Source: Margaritifera margaritifera
Taxonomy: Eukaryota; Mollusca; Bivalvia; Unionida; Margaritiferidae
Reading direction: 5' to 3'
NCBI GenBank assembly: GCA_029931535.1
Contig: JAQPZY010001670.1
Span: 5,542,501-5,606,500 of the forward strand
Length of the DNA: 64,000 bases
Every line of letters begins with the position of its first letter. Positions within the stretch are counted from its first letter, which is position 1. The position numbers and the translations under genes were made by a program. The notes under the pieces are model-generated. The model searched no databases and had not been told where the DNA came from. It was given only the letters and a program-made list of their open reading frames with translations. Below are positions 49,058 through 60,785 of the stretch, piece by piece.

Positions 49058-49345
49058 ACAATGATACAGAAGAAGCAGTCATGAGCAACATAATAATGTA
49101 CAGCATCCGAGTCATGAGCAGTATTATAATGTATAGCACCCAAGTCATGAGCTGCATTATCACGTATAGCACCTGAGTCATGAGCAGCTTAATAATGTAC
49201 AGCACCGGAGTCATGAGCAATGTCACTATAATGTACAGCACCTGAGTCGTGAGCTGCATTATAATGTACAGCACCTGACTCATGAGCTGCATTATAATGT
49301 ACAGCACCTGAGTCATAAGCACCATTATAATGTACAGCACTTGAG
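49058..49345. repeat. 33-bp tandem repeat, about nine copies
   Basis: 'gtcatgagctgcattataat' followed by 'gtacagcacctga' repeats every 33 bp with substitutions. The open frames across it are passive. Confidence 0.9.
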
Positions 49346-50465
49346 TCATAAGCACAGGTTTTTTCCTTCTCAAAACAAAACATATTCTTGCATGATAAGG
49401 TCAGTTCCAGCTGGTCTGACATATGATTTTGTGACATTAGCTGTACTCAAGTACTAGAACTGCACATGCTGATGGAGTAAAGGATTTTATGTGTAGGTAA
49501 TTTACAATATTATTTCTGTAATAATTGATCATGTGAAAATAACATACAAAGTTATTTCTGTAATAACTGATCATATTTTGATTGGGAATGGTGCTTTATG
49601 GCACAGCAATATAAGTAGGTTATTTAGTGCTGAGGCAATTGGAGTAAAGTGCCTTATATATTCTAATACAATGAAATCCTTTTTGATGATAATTATTATT
49701 ATTACTATTATTATTTTGCTGTTATAATGTTGGTGTTAGCTGACAATCTCATGCTAAACATACGTTCCTTTAAAAATCAAGAGTTATAAAAAGTGGTATT
49801 CAGTCAAATTACAATGGGAGGAATATTTTCTTCATTTTGCAGAGGCTGGAAGTCACATGACGAATGTTTATCTTTAGACATGTACTTTTCTAAATTAATT
49901 TCAAGTATAACAAATATTCTATTTTTTGGTTTCCTGTATGGAAATAATTTTCCTGTTTTAAAATACAATTTAAACTTTGAAAAATTTTCATATAAAAAAA
50001 AGCCTTGATTTAAAAATAATCTAAAAGATGATGTTTACACGATGCAAATTTTAAAAAACGATCTTCAATTATAAGATCTATAGATGTCATGTTCAATATG
50101 ATAATAGTACATAAATGTCATAAAGCAACTGTTTGCAATTTAAATTTATCACAATTCAAATCAAAGAAAGAAAGAAAATGAATATCTGAAATTACATATC
50201 TGATGACAGCAAAAATAAACTGTAATCTGAATGCTGATTATAAAATTGTACAAAAACAACAGTAAATGTTAAAAGCAGTATTAGCAATTGTAAAATTAAT
50301 TAGCAATTGGATTTGAGATGATCCAAATGATAATGACTATCTTTTCCTGTGGTGTCATCCAAGCGGGAGATAACTGAGCACTGAAGGCCACTGCACACTA
50401 TCTATGGGGACTTTTCAGGGGAACAACAACTTTTTATGATATTTTAGTACAACCAGTCTACTTAC
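49346..50465. other. intron sequence
   Basis: Apart from a short duplicated stretch near 49505-49575 (ttatttctgtaataa.tgatcat), nothing was recognised between exons 6 and 7. Confidence 0.4.
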
Positions 50466-50634
50466 CACACTGGGTGTTTTGGAGCGGTCATGTGTTATGG
50501 GAGCCAGCCGAACAATTGCACCAGATCCCCGGCCCCGGGTATGTCCCGGCCAAACACTGCTTGGTCGTTTGTAGTTCGGGGGAGTTATACTTGATGCTGG
50601 GCGGGCTGTCACAATCTGATTCTCTGACAAATCA
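50466..50634 (-). CDS. FAM149B1: FAM149B1-like coding exon 6
   Basis: This 169-bp exon runs from acceptor tttttgtag to donor gtaagtag. It encodes HDLSENQIVTARPASSI, a basic Pro/Ser-rich stretch (NYKRPSSVWPGHTRGRG) and APITHDRSKTPSV, ending in phase 0. The last block matches the conserved HPIST...ETP block of FAM149B1. Confidence 0.85.
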
Positions 50635-51189
50635 CTACAAAAATCAGTTAAGAGACTGTTTTAAAACACCTGACCTGGAACTTTTCCTCAAAACATATGC
50701 TAAATTGCATTAAAAGATCAATATTTCTTCCAAGTTTCAATTTTATGCTGTAAAAAATGTGTGAGTCATTATTATTTTAAATTCCTGTGCCACTAAAGAT
50801 GGAAACTTAACTGTAATCAAACAGACAGATTCCATTTGGTTAATCTATTTTATAAGAAATTTGCATGAATCTTGAATAACAGATTTATCTGGAAAATCCC
50901 ACACCTGAAAATGAATGCCTTCTGAACCATACTGATTTTTACACAAGAACTTTGCCTTAATGGTATGAAGATTATGATTATTCCTCCAACATGAACAAAT
51001 TCATTATGTTAATATAGACATGACTTAGGTTTGGTAGACTTTTTCACAGAGGACTAGACACTAACAATGGCTGAAGAATAGTGTAAATTTATACAATATC
51101 TTAACCCAAAAATTGACTGAAAATAAATGTTGTTGTAGAAATGACGAGTGCACTGAAATCACTGACAGAACAAAGTAAAGGTAACTCAC

Positions 51190-51308
51190 TGTAAGTGCGA
51201 GGGGTCTCGATTGTTGACCACTTTGCGGGATATTTGCAGGACTCCATCGAGCTTTGAGTCCACATACAAAGGACCAACAATTGTATGTGCCCTTGCGATG
51301 TAGTTAAC
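51190..51308 (-). CDS. FAM149B1: FAM149B1-like coding exon 5
   Basis: This 119-bp exon has acceptor ctgtattttag and donor gtgagtta. It encodes VNYIARAHTIVGPLYVDSKL followed by DGVLQISRKVVNNRDPSHL. It ends two bases into a His codon that the next exon completes. It corresponds by eye to the part of FAM149B1 that precedes a Leu/Asp-rich helix. Confidence 0.8.
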
Positions 51309-52638
51309 CTAAAATACAGAGGGAAGTAGGGAATATATCCATCATACAGTTATGTATAAAAACAGTTGTGAAAATCCCACTGTGCTTCATCATCCATAAC
51401 CCATTGCTTAGAAGAACCTCCAATATTACTGTGTTAAATTCTCCCTGATCTTGAAATATCACCTACACAATAAGAAACAACTTTCAACTTCTTATTCAGC
51501 AATTTTTAAAATTAGAAATATTTTGTTCAATTAGAAAACTTTAATGTAGAGTTCAAGCAATTTCAAAATTTAGTGACACTGTAACAAACCTGTCTTCCCT
51601 GACAGCTGTCTATCAGTAGTTTCCCAAAGTCCAATCTGTAATTTTAGCCACCTGTCCTTAGTTTGCTATACCATCATTGACAGCTGGTCTAACATCATGA
51701 TTATTAAATATTTGCAAAGTATGCATGTGACTTTTTCTAGCATCAATGATCATTTAATTAGCACCCCCACCCCCCAACTGGCAGATGCAAGGTTATAATT
51801 AATTGTTTATACATGTACCTTTATTTGTATTAAAGTAATCATAAATCCCATTGCTTCATCCTATTGGCCAACAATTCATCAAAACATCAAACTTGCCATG
51901 TAATGACCTCACTCATGATGATACATACACCTGTACTGAGTGCAGTACAGCATTCTGAAGCACTTCAGTGTACAGATTATTAAATGAATAGAACTCTGGC
52001 ATGCAGCATCTTTGCAGAAACTGCCTGTAAAATAGATACCTTAAACAGCAGTCTAAATTTGTTTTGAAATATTTCATTAAATTACACTGAAGTTATAGAG
52101 GTAACCAGCTGTGCTGTAATAGAGAGAAAATGATATTCTAATGCTGCAATGAATGTACCATGCCATGTCATGGGTCCAACATCAATATCAGCAGCACTAA
52201 AATCAATTATCTATTCTCAGAATTGTCATGCCATTATAATGTCATTACCCAATTACCCATCCTATTACATACTACCATAAAGGATTACATTTTCAGTTAC
52301 TGTTTGACAAAAAATTTCCAAAAAATGTAAAAACAATTGCAATAAGAGTCTAGTGTTCAAGCATCTGATGTTGAAAATGGTTGTCTTACCATTACAAAAA
52401 AAACAACATTTTACTGGCTCTGCAGATATGTCAGTGGAAAAACTAAACTTATGACAGTGAAAGCACCATTAACATTCCCAAATCTTCAAATACAAGACTG
52501 TTCTCATCTAAACTGGACAGGATTCATCAATATATGATCATAAGTGCAATAACATCTGCAGCATTTGCTGGATTCTGTTGCATTTTGGATACATTTCTAA
52601 CATGGAGATGAGTTCTCCAGCAGTAGCTGAGTACTTAC
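51309..52638. other. intron sequence
   Basis: This 1.3-kb intron between coding exons 4 and 5 shows no transposon or tandem array, making it the cleanest large intron in the window. Confidence 0.4.
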
Positions 52639-52748
52639 CCTGGGATTGAATTGTTCTCTGGAGGGAGGAAGGTGACTGGAGGAAGGCAGTTCTAATGGAT
52701 GATGAGTAGATGTGTCTTGCATTGGAATGATTAGGGGTTTGTGTTCAT
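52639..52748 (-). CDS. FAM149B1: FAM149B1-like coding exon 4
   Basis: This 110-bp exon lies between a Phe-rich acceptor (attttttttcag type) and the donor gtaagtac. It encodes DEHKPLIIPMQDTSTHHPLE and a Pro/Ser-rich end (PSREQFNPR), finishing in phase 0. It is weakly conserved. Assignment rests on exact phase agreement with both neighbours and on strong splice sites. Confidence 0.75.
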
Positions 52749-52869
52749 CTGAAAAAAATAAATAAGGTTATTTTCCTGCTATTGTTTGCATGAAAACTTT
52801 CATATAAAAAAAACATGTCAGAGTAGAGTTAGCAGTGATAGGTGAATCACAAAGGGCCATGCTCTCTAT

Positions 52870-54020
52870 AATCTGCTTGGCAGGGCCTTACACATAAGAA
52901 CTTCAGTTGGAAAATTATCTGCTCTGTATGGCCCTACACGTAAGAACTTCAGTTGGAAAATCATCTGCTTCGAAGGAATTACATATATGAACTTCAGTTG
53001 GAAAATCATCTGTTCAGCATGGCCTTACACATAAGAACTTCAGTTGGAAAATTATCTGCTTGGAAGGAATTATATATATGAACTTCAGTTGGAAAATCAT
53101 CTGTTCAGCATGGCCTTACACATAAGAACTTCAGTTGGAAAATTATCTGCTTGGAAGGAATTACATATATGAACTTCAGTTGGAAAATCATCTGTTCAGC
53201 ATGGCCTTACACGTAAGAACTTCAGTTGGAAAATCTTCTGCTCAGCATGGCCTTACATGTAAGAACTCCATTTGGAAAATCATCTCCTCTGTATGGCCTT
53301 ACATGTAAGAACTTCATTTGGAAAATCATCTGCTCTGTATGGCCTTACACATAAGAACTTCATTTGGAAAATCATCTGCTCTGCATGGCCTTACACATAA
53401 GAACTTCATTTGGAAAATCATCTGCTCTGTATGGCCTTACACGTAAGAACTTCATTTGGAAAATCATCTGCTCTGTATGGCCTTACACGTAAGAACTTCA
53501 TTTGGAAAATCATCTGCTCTGTATGGCCTTGCACGTAAGAACTTCATTTGGAAAATCATTTGCTCTGTATGGCCTTACACGTAAGAACTTCATTTGGAAA
53601 ATCATCTGCTCTGTATGGCCTTACATGTAAGAACTTCATTTGGAAAATCATCTGCTCTGTATGACCTTACACGTAAGAACTTCATTTGGAAAATCATCTG
53701 CTCTGTATGGCCTTACACGTAAGAACTTCATTTGGAAAATCATCTGCTCTGTATGGCCTTGCACGTAAGAACTTCATTTGGAAAATCATTTGCTCTGTAT
53801 GGCCTTACACGTAAGAACTTCATTTGGAAAATCATCTGCTCTGTATGGCCTTACATGTAAGAACTTCATTTGGAAAATCATCTGCTCTGTATGACCTTAC
53901 ACGTAAGAACTTCATTTGGAAAATCATCTCCTCAACAGGGCTTTACACATAGGAACTTCAGTTGTAAATCAACTGCTCTGCAGGACCTTACACATAAGAA
54001 CTTCAGCTGGAAAATCAAAG
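52870..54020. repeat. 46-bp minisatellite, about 24 copies with higher-order structure
   Basis: The unit 'aacttcatttggaaaatcat...' repeats every 46 bp. The first third alternates two variants (92-bp order, with 'ttggaaggaattacatat'). In the middle a five-unit block of 230 bp is duplicated: the variants 'catttgctctg' and 'tatgaccttacac' recur 230 bp apart near 53550/53780 and 53660/53890. Confidence 0.95.
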
Positions 54021-54049
54021 TCTGGAGAAAATGAGGCATTTAGGGTGAC

Positions 54050-55150
54050 AACTCTTTCCAATGATGAGGTGGAATGATGTAAATCCAAATCATTTGAGGT
54101 CTCATTAATATATAGGTGCATGGCTGAATATGCAATGTTCCTTAGTACAGTTATGTTGCAGAAAGTACAGTTAGGGCAAATCAGGGACCATACATCTTCT
54201 AAATGTTAATGTGGAAAACTTAAACACAGAGCTTAATAAAGTTATGCTGCAGAAAACAAAGTTAGGAGAATGTGGAGCACTTAAAATTAAATTCATTCAA
54301 GGTATCATCAATATAGAGCCAAATCTGGTTGAAATGCAAAAATGCTTTGTAAAGGTATGCTGTGGAAGAAGAGAGTCAGGCACATAGACAATCAGGGGCC
54401 ATAACTCTGTAAATGATGCTGTGGAATACTGGAATCAAACTCACTCAAGGTCTCATCAACATAGAGCCACATGTCAAATCTGGTTGAAATGCAATAATGC
54501 TCTGGAAGCAAAAGTCAGGAGGATGGGTAATCAGGGGCTGCAACTCCTGTAAATGATGCCATGGAATGTTGGAAATCAAACTCACTCAAGGTGTCATCAA
54601 TCTGGAGCCACATGCCAAATTTGGTTGAAATCAAACATATTTTGGTGAAGGTATCTTGCAGAAACCAAAGTCAGGAAGATGAGCAATTAGTGAGCCATTA
54701 ATCTTAGAAATGAGACCAAATCCATAAAAGGCACTTGCAAGTCTATGTGACTATGCTCATACCAAACTGTATCAGAATATGTTGTATAGTTCTTCAACTA
54801 TGACAATTACAATCAACATCCCATGTAAAGATATGAAGTAAACTGTCAAGAGCCATAACTCTATCCAAAATAGAGATGACAAGACAAAACCCATAAAAGG
54901 CACATCTAGGTCCATGAGATAATGTACACACCAAACTGCATCAAAGCATGCTGAATGTTTCCTGAGCTATAATGGTTACAGGGATCTGCTGTAATGGAGA
55001 TTTAATACTGATGGAAAAAGGACAATAACTCTGTAAAAGACAAAATCTGTATAAGACACATCTAAATCAAATAGGCAATTCACCTACCAAATTGCATCTA
55101 ATTATCTGCATGGGTTGCAGAGCTATGCTGGATACAAGTATGAATGGACT
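54050..55150. repeat. divergent tandem repeat, period about 145 bp
   Basis: 'caaggtctcatcaa.atagag' and 'ggttgaaatgcaa.aatgct' recur, with 'ggccataactctgtaaatga'. This is the same family as 28960-29920. Confidence 0.8.
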
Positions 55151-55185
55151 GATGAACAGACAGAAAAGGTGATTACTATAGGGGT

Positions 55186-55622
55186 CCTGTATTTTGATGC
55201 AGGACTGTAATTAATGTTGACTCATTGATAAAGCAAAGATCACTCCACCTATACATATCCTGTATTTTGATGCAGGACTGTAATTAATGTTGACTCATTG
55301 ATAAAGCAATGATCACTCCACCTATTCATATCCTGTATTTTGATGCAGGACTGTAATTAATGTTGACTCATTGATAAAGCAAAGATCACTCCACCTATAC
55401 ATATCCTGTATTTTGATGCAGGACTGTAATTAATGTTGACTCATTGTTAAAGCAATGATCGCTCCACCTATTCATATCCTGTATTTTGATGCAGGACTGT
55501 AATTAATGTTGACTCATTGATAAAGCAAAGATCACTCCACCTATTCATATCCTGTATTTTGATGCAGGACTCTAATTAATGTTGACTCATTGTTAAAGCA
55601 ATGATCGCTCCACCTATTCATT
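55186..55622. repeat. 73-bp minisatellite, six copies
   Basis: Copies of 'cctgtattttgatgcaggac...' start at 55186, 55259, 55332, 55405, 55478 and 55551. Two variants (ataaagcaaagatcac and ttaaagcaatgatcgc) roughly alternate. Confidence 0.95.
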
Positions 55623-56558
55623 ACCAGAGATGCTACCAGAAATTGTCTTATGAGAGGGAGGTCACCCATACCTACCATTTAAAGAGGGAAGGGGAAGATT
55701 CCACACATCTAGGCAAGGAGGGGGCAATCCCCCACACCTACCTCCAGTGGGAAATGAGATCTGGTAGAAAACAATGCCTAATGACAGTCAAAAGGTGCAA
55801 AACAAGCATTTTATGACTTTGTTCGCCTTCCATATGTTGAGATGTCCAGGTGCCCAGCCATTTTTGCATCAATACTTTCTGCACTTTTCTGGTTGGGTCA
55901 GAAAGTTCAATCTATCCCAAGTATCGTCCCTAGCAGATGATCTTTCTGTCTCCACCACTTTCCATGAGTTGTGGCTACTAATCTGTCTCCATCACTTTCC
56001 ACAAGTCGTGGCTACTAACTGATCTTTCATCTCCTAGAAATTTCCTAAATGACTGATCAATGGCTCAGTTTGCTACATCCCTCTAGGAGACAATTCAATC
56101 AGAACCATCTCTATAGTTTCTGCATAAACCATATCAGTTCTCAATCATATAAGAGCTTGCATACTATGTCTATCTAAAGACAGATCAATTGAAATCATGG
56201 ACAAAAGTGAAAAAAGACAATTTGATAAACATTTATTTTGAATAAATAAAAAAAAAACTGCCTACTGGTTACAACAATCCATTGGAGCTACAGTAAATTT
56301 GAACAATCTGTACCCCACTGGGTTTTAAAAGTTGCATCACTCCCAATCATCTCTGCATAAACATAGCATTTTGATTTCATCCATCAACTTATTTACCAGA
56401 ATTACATGGACATTCAAATCAAAACTTTCTTTTAAAAATAAGAACATTTTAAAATCATTATTTTTAAGCACAAAATGAAATTCAATAAAAACTAAATGAC
56501 ACAAAAATAAGAAAAAAAATTAAATATTTGTCTGCATTAAAATGTAATTTGTTTTGGG
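55623..56558. other. intron sequence with a small duplication
   Basis: A 36-bp duplication (ctgtctccaccactttccat...) lies near 55946-56020. Nothing else was recognised. Confidence 0.4.
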
Positions 56559-56850
56559 GGGGGGGGTAAAAGTAATTTTAATTATGCAATACTTACCCGT
56601 CGCTATTGCACAGCTTTCACTTACTTGTGTCCAAAAACCTCATCCGTTTGATGTGAATACATCCTGCCACAGAGTGGAGAATTGCCAACAAGACATGGTC
56701 CACTCATGCACCTTGCATGCCTATGCGCAGAACAGTAATATTTTTCGTAGACGACTATTACGTCAGGAGATCAGAGCGGGGTGGGAGGAGGGCATACAGC
56801 AATAGCAAAAGTTAAGTATTGCATAATTAAAATTAGTTTTACCCCCCCCC
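56559..56850. mobile_element. 290-bp palindromic element bounded by G/C runs
   Basis: The left end gtaaaagtaattttaattat and the complement of the right end match for about 35 bp (with tgcaatactta), bounded by a G-run on the left and a C-run on the right. The interior (cctcatccgtttgatgtgaa, tacatcctgccacagagtgg) matches the inverted end of the DIRS remnant at 59560-59680. It may be a DIRS terminal or complementary region, or a MITE built from one. Confidence 0.6.
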
Positions 56851-57004
56851 CCTACATTTTAACAGCAGCAATATCTTACCCATCACTATTGTGCAGCTGA
56901 ATTTGTCAGTTAGGTGGGTAGGCTAATGTGTTAAACTTATCAAAAACAGAGAAAATTGAAAGTACTCACCAATGAGGGAGAGATCCACATTACAGAATGT
57001 TGGT

Positions 57005-57610
57005 GTCTCTCTGGGCCACATGTGCTGCAACTATGGGTTTGTGCCTTGTTGTGCTAACAAGAGAAGGTAGAAGGAGGAGAAGGTCGTATGGTATGGCCAA
57101 AATGCTGCCTTCATGATGTCCTCTAAGGAAGAATGATTAAGACAGACCCATGAGGCAGTGATGGCTTGAACCTCTTGGGCTTTTAGTTTCATAAACAAAA
57201 GGTCTCTATCGGTAAGAAACTAATAAGCTCATTTGATTGTGGGGATAATCCACCATGAGACAGTGAAAGCCAAATATCAACAGAACCCTTAACATGGGGG
57301 AAAAGACATTTACTACCCTTCCTTTTCCCTTTGGAGGCATTAAGATAGAAATGTTGTGCCCTAACTGGGCATAAAAGCCTATCTTGATCATTCCCAGCAC
57401 AGATTCAACTGAGACTGGCGATCTCTATAAGTAGTGGAACTACTGAAGGTAACTGATATTTTGGCTAAAATTTCTGGTTCACAAAGGAGAGAAATGGATT
57501 CTAAATTCCCATTAAAGACAGCCGGTGTTGACAGACAGTGCATGAATCTCGCTGCATCTTCTCACTGATGCCAAAGTGATCAAAAACACAGTCTTGAGTG
57601 TGAGGTCTTG
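57005..57610 (-). pseudogene. DIRS-like tyrosine recombinase remnant
   Basis: Across several frames the minus strand reads SVRRCSEIHALSV (the first catalytic region), then CPVRAQHFYLNASKGKRK, KLKAQEVQAITASWV (the place of the second Arg box, with Gln where His-x-x-Arg would be expected) and SSLEDIMKAAFW followed by HTTFSSFYL, which carries the candidate nucleophilic Tyr. At least five stops separate the parts. Confidence 0.7.
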
Positions 57611-57648
57611 AAATAAGCCTCACTCAACTCACTCAATGGTTCATAGGG

Positions 57649-57815
57649 CAGGGGTCTCCAACCTTTTTGTGCCTACGGGCACATTTGTGAGTTTATAACT
57701 TGACCCATTTTTTAAAATAAATTTTTTATTATTCATTATAACATCTTCTGCTGGCACAAAAAAGACCTTGGCAGGCGCCATGGCGCCCTCGCAGGCACCA
57801 TGTTGGGGACCACTG
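57649..57815. mobile_element. hAT MITE inserted in the DIRS remnant
   Basis: The ends caggggtctccaacc and, from the right, cagtggtccccaac are inverted repeats. The 8-bp direct duplication tcataggg (57641-57648 and 57816-57823) is exact. Both are hAT hallmarks. The interior is 167 bp with no coding capacity. Confidence 0.85.
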
Positions 57816-58330
57816 TCATAGGGGGTTTGGGATAAAGACCATAATAACAAGATACATTCCATTTGGGTATAAGAGAGTGGGAGACAGGTCTCTGCAGCTC
57901 AAAATACTTAATGAGATTGGCAAGGTGTGGATCTGAACCAATTGCCGTGCCCTGAGAATTTAAGTGTGTTGGAAATGAAAGCTCTGTAGCCCTTTATAGT
58001 CAATACTGGAAATCTTTGTTCACAAAGAGAAACAAAAGGAAATCAGCAACAGAAGTTAGAGAGGGACAGCTAGGATCAATGTCTTTCCTACTGCACCAAT
58101 CACAGAAGATTCTCCACCTTGGATGTGGATGCTCTCCTGGCCTGAATGATGTAACTGGCAACCTGGCCCAAAAACTTGTTCTGGCAGATAGATCGCTTGA
58201 GATGAGCCAAGCATGAAGGAGGAGAATGTGTGGGCTATTGTGTAGGAGAAAGCCTGTGTTGAGACAGAAGATCCCTCTTGTGAAGTAGAAACCTTGGTTG
58301 ATCTATCACCAGGTCTAGAAGATCGTTGAA

Positions 58331-59022
58331 CTACAATCGTGGTGCCACAGTAGGGCTATGAGAATGATATGGGCAGTGGAAGTTCCAACTTTTTGTAGAA
58401 CTTTGGGGTAGTAGTTGGAATGGTGGGAAGGCATATGCGAACAGATGATCCCACTGGCAGCTGAATGTGTCCACTGCCCATGCTCTCTGGTCTGGGACTG
58501 GAGAAATGTAAAAGGGAAGTCTGTTGTTGAGCCTGGTCACACACAAGTCCACCAGAGGCTTTCCCCATAGTGAGAAAAGGTACTCTGTTACAGAGTGGTT
58601 AAGAGACCATTCTGTGGGGACTGTTTTGCCCAACCTGGACAGACTGTCCGCTAATATGTTCTTCTTCCCCGGAATGTGGTACTTTTTACAAGGAATGTGG
58701 CTGGCTCAAAGAGTAATCACTTCCGAAGCACCCAAGAAAGGATGTTCCAACCTAGACTCAAAGAGAAGGGGCATGTGAGCCTCCTTGATTTCGGAGATAT
58801 GCTATGATGAATGTGTTGTTGGCAGAAACCATGATAGGAGTGGGGGTCGGGTACATGCATGGGGACCCCAGTCAGGAGTCTGTCCCAATTCATCCACCAG
58901 TACAAATGGTGATGAAATCTGGTCCTAGAGGAATCCGAGCTGAAAGAGAATATGTGTGGTTTCCACCTTACAAGAAGGAGAACTGTAGTGGGTGCATATG
59001 GAGATGTCCTAAGGGAACCCAT
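58331..59022 (-). pseudogene. DIRS-like RNase H region remnant
   Basis: The upstream piece has LYWWMNWDRLLTGVPMHVP. The expected acidic TDAS...GWGA motif that should follow is scrambled by frameshift. The downstream piece has TEWSLNHSV, VDLCVTRLNNRLPFYISPVP, AWAVDTFS and AYAFPPFQLLP, a very characteristic DIRS block. The pieces are in different frames. Confidence 0.8.
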
Positions 59023-59039
59023 AGGAATAGGTAAAGGAA

Positions 59040-59325
59040 ACAGACAACAATGTTCTTGCTCATAGTACCTGAAGAAGTGCCAGGATTCGATCTCTGGAAT
59101 CCTGTGGGACCTGGACTAAGTTCTGGTTAGTGAAAAAGTTCATTCCCACGTAAATGAAGTCATGAGATGGAATGAGCTCTGACTTTTGAGATTGGGTAAG
59201 AGACCCAACCAAGTTACAGCTGACCAACAATAGAACAGATCCTGACGGAGGGACTGAACTTGAACATTGTGGATCAGCAAGTCATCGAAGTACGGGAGAA
59301 TCGGGGTAAGGCCTATGTTGCGTTA
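59040..59325 (-). pseudogene. DIRS-like reverse transcriptase remnant
   Basis: PYFDDLLIHN (the catalytic Tyr-x-Asp-Asp box at 59281-59292) is followed, after a frame change, by QKSELIPSHDFIYVGMNFF and VPQDSRDRILALLQV. This spacing and the 'KSEL.P...F.Y.GM' block are typical of the DIRS/Ngaro RT thumb region. The fingers and first part of the palm are absent. Confidence 0.8.
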
Positions 59326-59986
59326 TAACTTAACACACAAGATTTACCTGTAATCAATTGTATTTTTTAAAAAAGAGGGGAGTACCCTAACCCCTAAAGG
59401 GTGGGATACAATGTGGTAACCTAAGAGGTCCCTTAACGAACCAATTCTGAAGTGAGCAGGGGTTACTGGCATGTTAAATAGAGAGGATACATGCAACACC
59501 GAGATAATATTTGTTGAAGGAAGCCCGCAACGCGATGAAGCACTACCAATTTTCTCTGGTCACAGATTCAACACACATCCATTAACACTCTGTGGGAGGA
59601 TGTATTCACATAGAATGGACAAGGTTTTTCAACACAAAAAAGGAAAAGCTGCGCAATAGCGATGGGTAAGATACTGCTCCTGTTAAAAGTGCTTATTATA
59701 CAGGGGTTTATCTCCAACAGTGTTAAAGTCTGACACTCAGTCTAAACCCAAATAGGTTATGAGTCTCATGTAGCCAGCAGTATGAATTGCTTGAATGACA
59801 GGCAAGTGATATAAATCCATCATCCTTGTTCAACTTATGCTCATTATCTATATACATTCTCATGTAATAAAATACAAAGTTTATGATTCAGAGTTATTTC
59901 ATTTATAGAATAATAACTGTACATAACTTATGATCATTTCAAAACACATATGGAAACTTGACATGAGTGATGCATAGTTTTCTTAC

Positions 59987-60038
59987 CTAAAACAATTACT
60001 GAGAATTTTTTCAGTAAATCCCTGATCCAGGAAATAAT
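59987..60038 (-). CDS. FAM149B1: FAM149B1-like coding exon 3 (52-bp small exon)
   Basis: This small exon lies between ctttttcag and gtaagaaa. It continues the amphipathic segment begun in the previous exon (IISWIRDLLKKFSVIVL) and ends one base into an Asp codon. It is too short to be found as an ORF, and is supported by phase, splice sites and continuity with FDSLWQE. The human counterpart at this place is also a helix-like stretch. Confidence 0.75.
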
Positions 60039-60450
60039 CTGAAAAAGAAAATTTATATGGTTTAAGTGGCACAGACAATAGATAAATGAGGGAGAAATTC
60101 AATCATTCAGTTTTTTAACATGATGAAGAGAAAGGAGACACGATGACAATTATTAAGGAGCCTCATGTAAAAGAGTTGTCTACCTTTCTGTGATCAAGCT
60201 TTTTCAAGCAAATACTGATATACTCTTAGGATTATTTTCCTATCATAATAATTTTTGGAAAAGCTACACTTTTTTAATTTGCCTGCAACTCTCATATATA
60301 AAGTAACACCACTGAGATTCAGTTAGTATTAATTCCAGCCTTCTGTGACTGATCTATACAAAATATAGCTTTAAAACATAATCTCATATATATTTCAATA
60401 GGAAACAGCTTAGAATGATCTGATTTTGTTTGTTTGTTGTTTTTGTTGAT

Positions 60451-60549
60451 CTTCTGGGCTATCAAAAGGGCATGCATAGCTTTCTTCTGGGCTATCAAAA
60501 GGGCATGCATAGCTTTCTTCTGGGCTATCAAAAGGGCAGGCATAGCTTT
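60451..60549. repeat. 33-bp tandem repeat, three copies
   Basis: 'cttctgggctatcaaaaggg...' starts at 60451, 60484 and 60517, about 75 bp downstream (in gene direction) of exon 2. Confidence 0.95.
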
Positions 60550-60622
60550 CTATCCAACATTATAAACTAACAGATTAAGCAGACACTGGTTCAACAGAAA
60601 TGAGTAGCAAGTGTTAACCCAC

Positions 60623-60755
60623 CTCTTGCCATAAAGAATCAAATGCAGAACTTGCAACACTGTCTTTTAAACAGGCATTAGGGGTGATAGGAGGGTAACC
60701 AACTCGTCTTCGTCGTGGCGTCAATTGTTTCTTTTGATCTGAACTGTCTTCATAG
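60623..60755 (-). CDS. FAM149B1: FAM149B1-like coding exon 2
   Basis: This 133-bp exon completes the Ile codon of the preceding exon and ends in phase 0. Its acceptor is tttcttgcag and its donor gtgggt. It encodes an acidic and lysine-rich start, an arginine run (PRRRRVGYPPITPN) and AFDSLWQE. The GYPPI...FDSLW block is the strongest single match to FAM149B1 in the window. Confidence 0.9.
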
Positions 60756-60785
60756 CTGCAAGAAACAAGCAAATTCAGTGAATTT

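Larger units (their letters stand above)
56851..59695 (-). mobile_element. decayed DIRS-like tyrosine-recombinase retrotransposon
   Basis: On the minus strand three domains appear in DIRS order: a reverse transcriptase with YFDD, an RNase H-like region and a tyrosine recombinase. The outer ends are inverted copies of each other (ttttaacagcagcaatatct at 56857, and a close complement near 59690), which fits the inverted termini of DIRS elements rather than ordinary LTRs. The first half of the RT is missing, since non-domain sequence begins abruptly above 59325. Stops and frameshifts break every domain. A 167-bp hAT MITE is inserted at 57649. The element lies in the 7.2-kb intron between exons 3 and 4. 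Confidence 0.75.

Noticed and set aside
58331..58633. A host gene at this 100-codon frame
   Set aside because: The motifs are those of a DIRS RNase H region, it continues in other frames on either side, and it lies between inverted terminal sequences.
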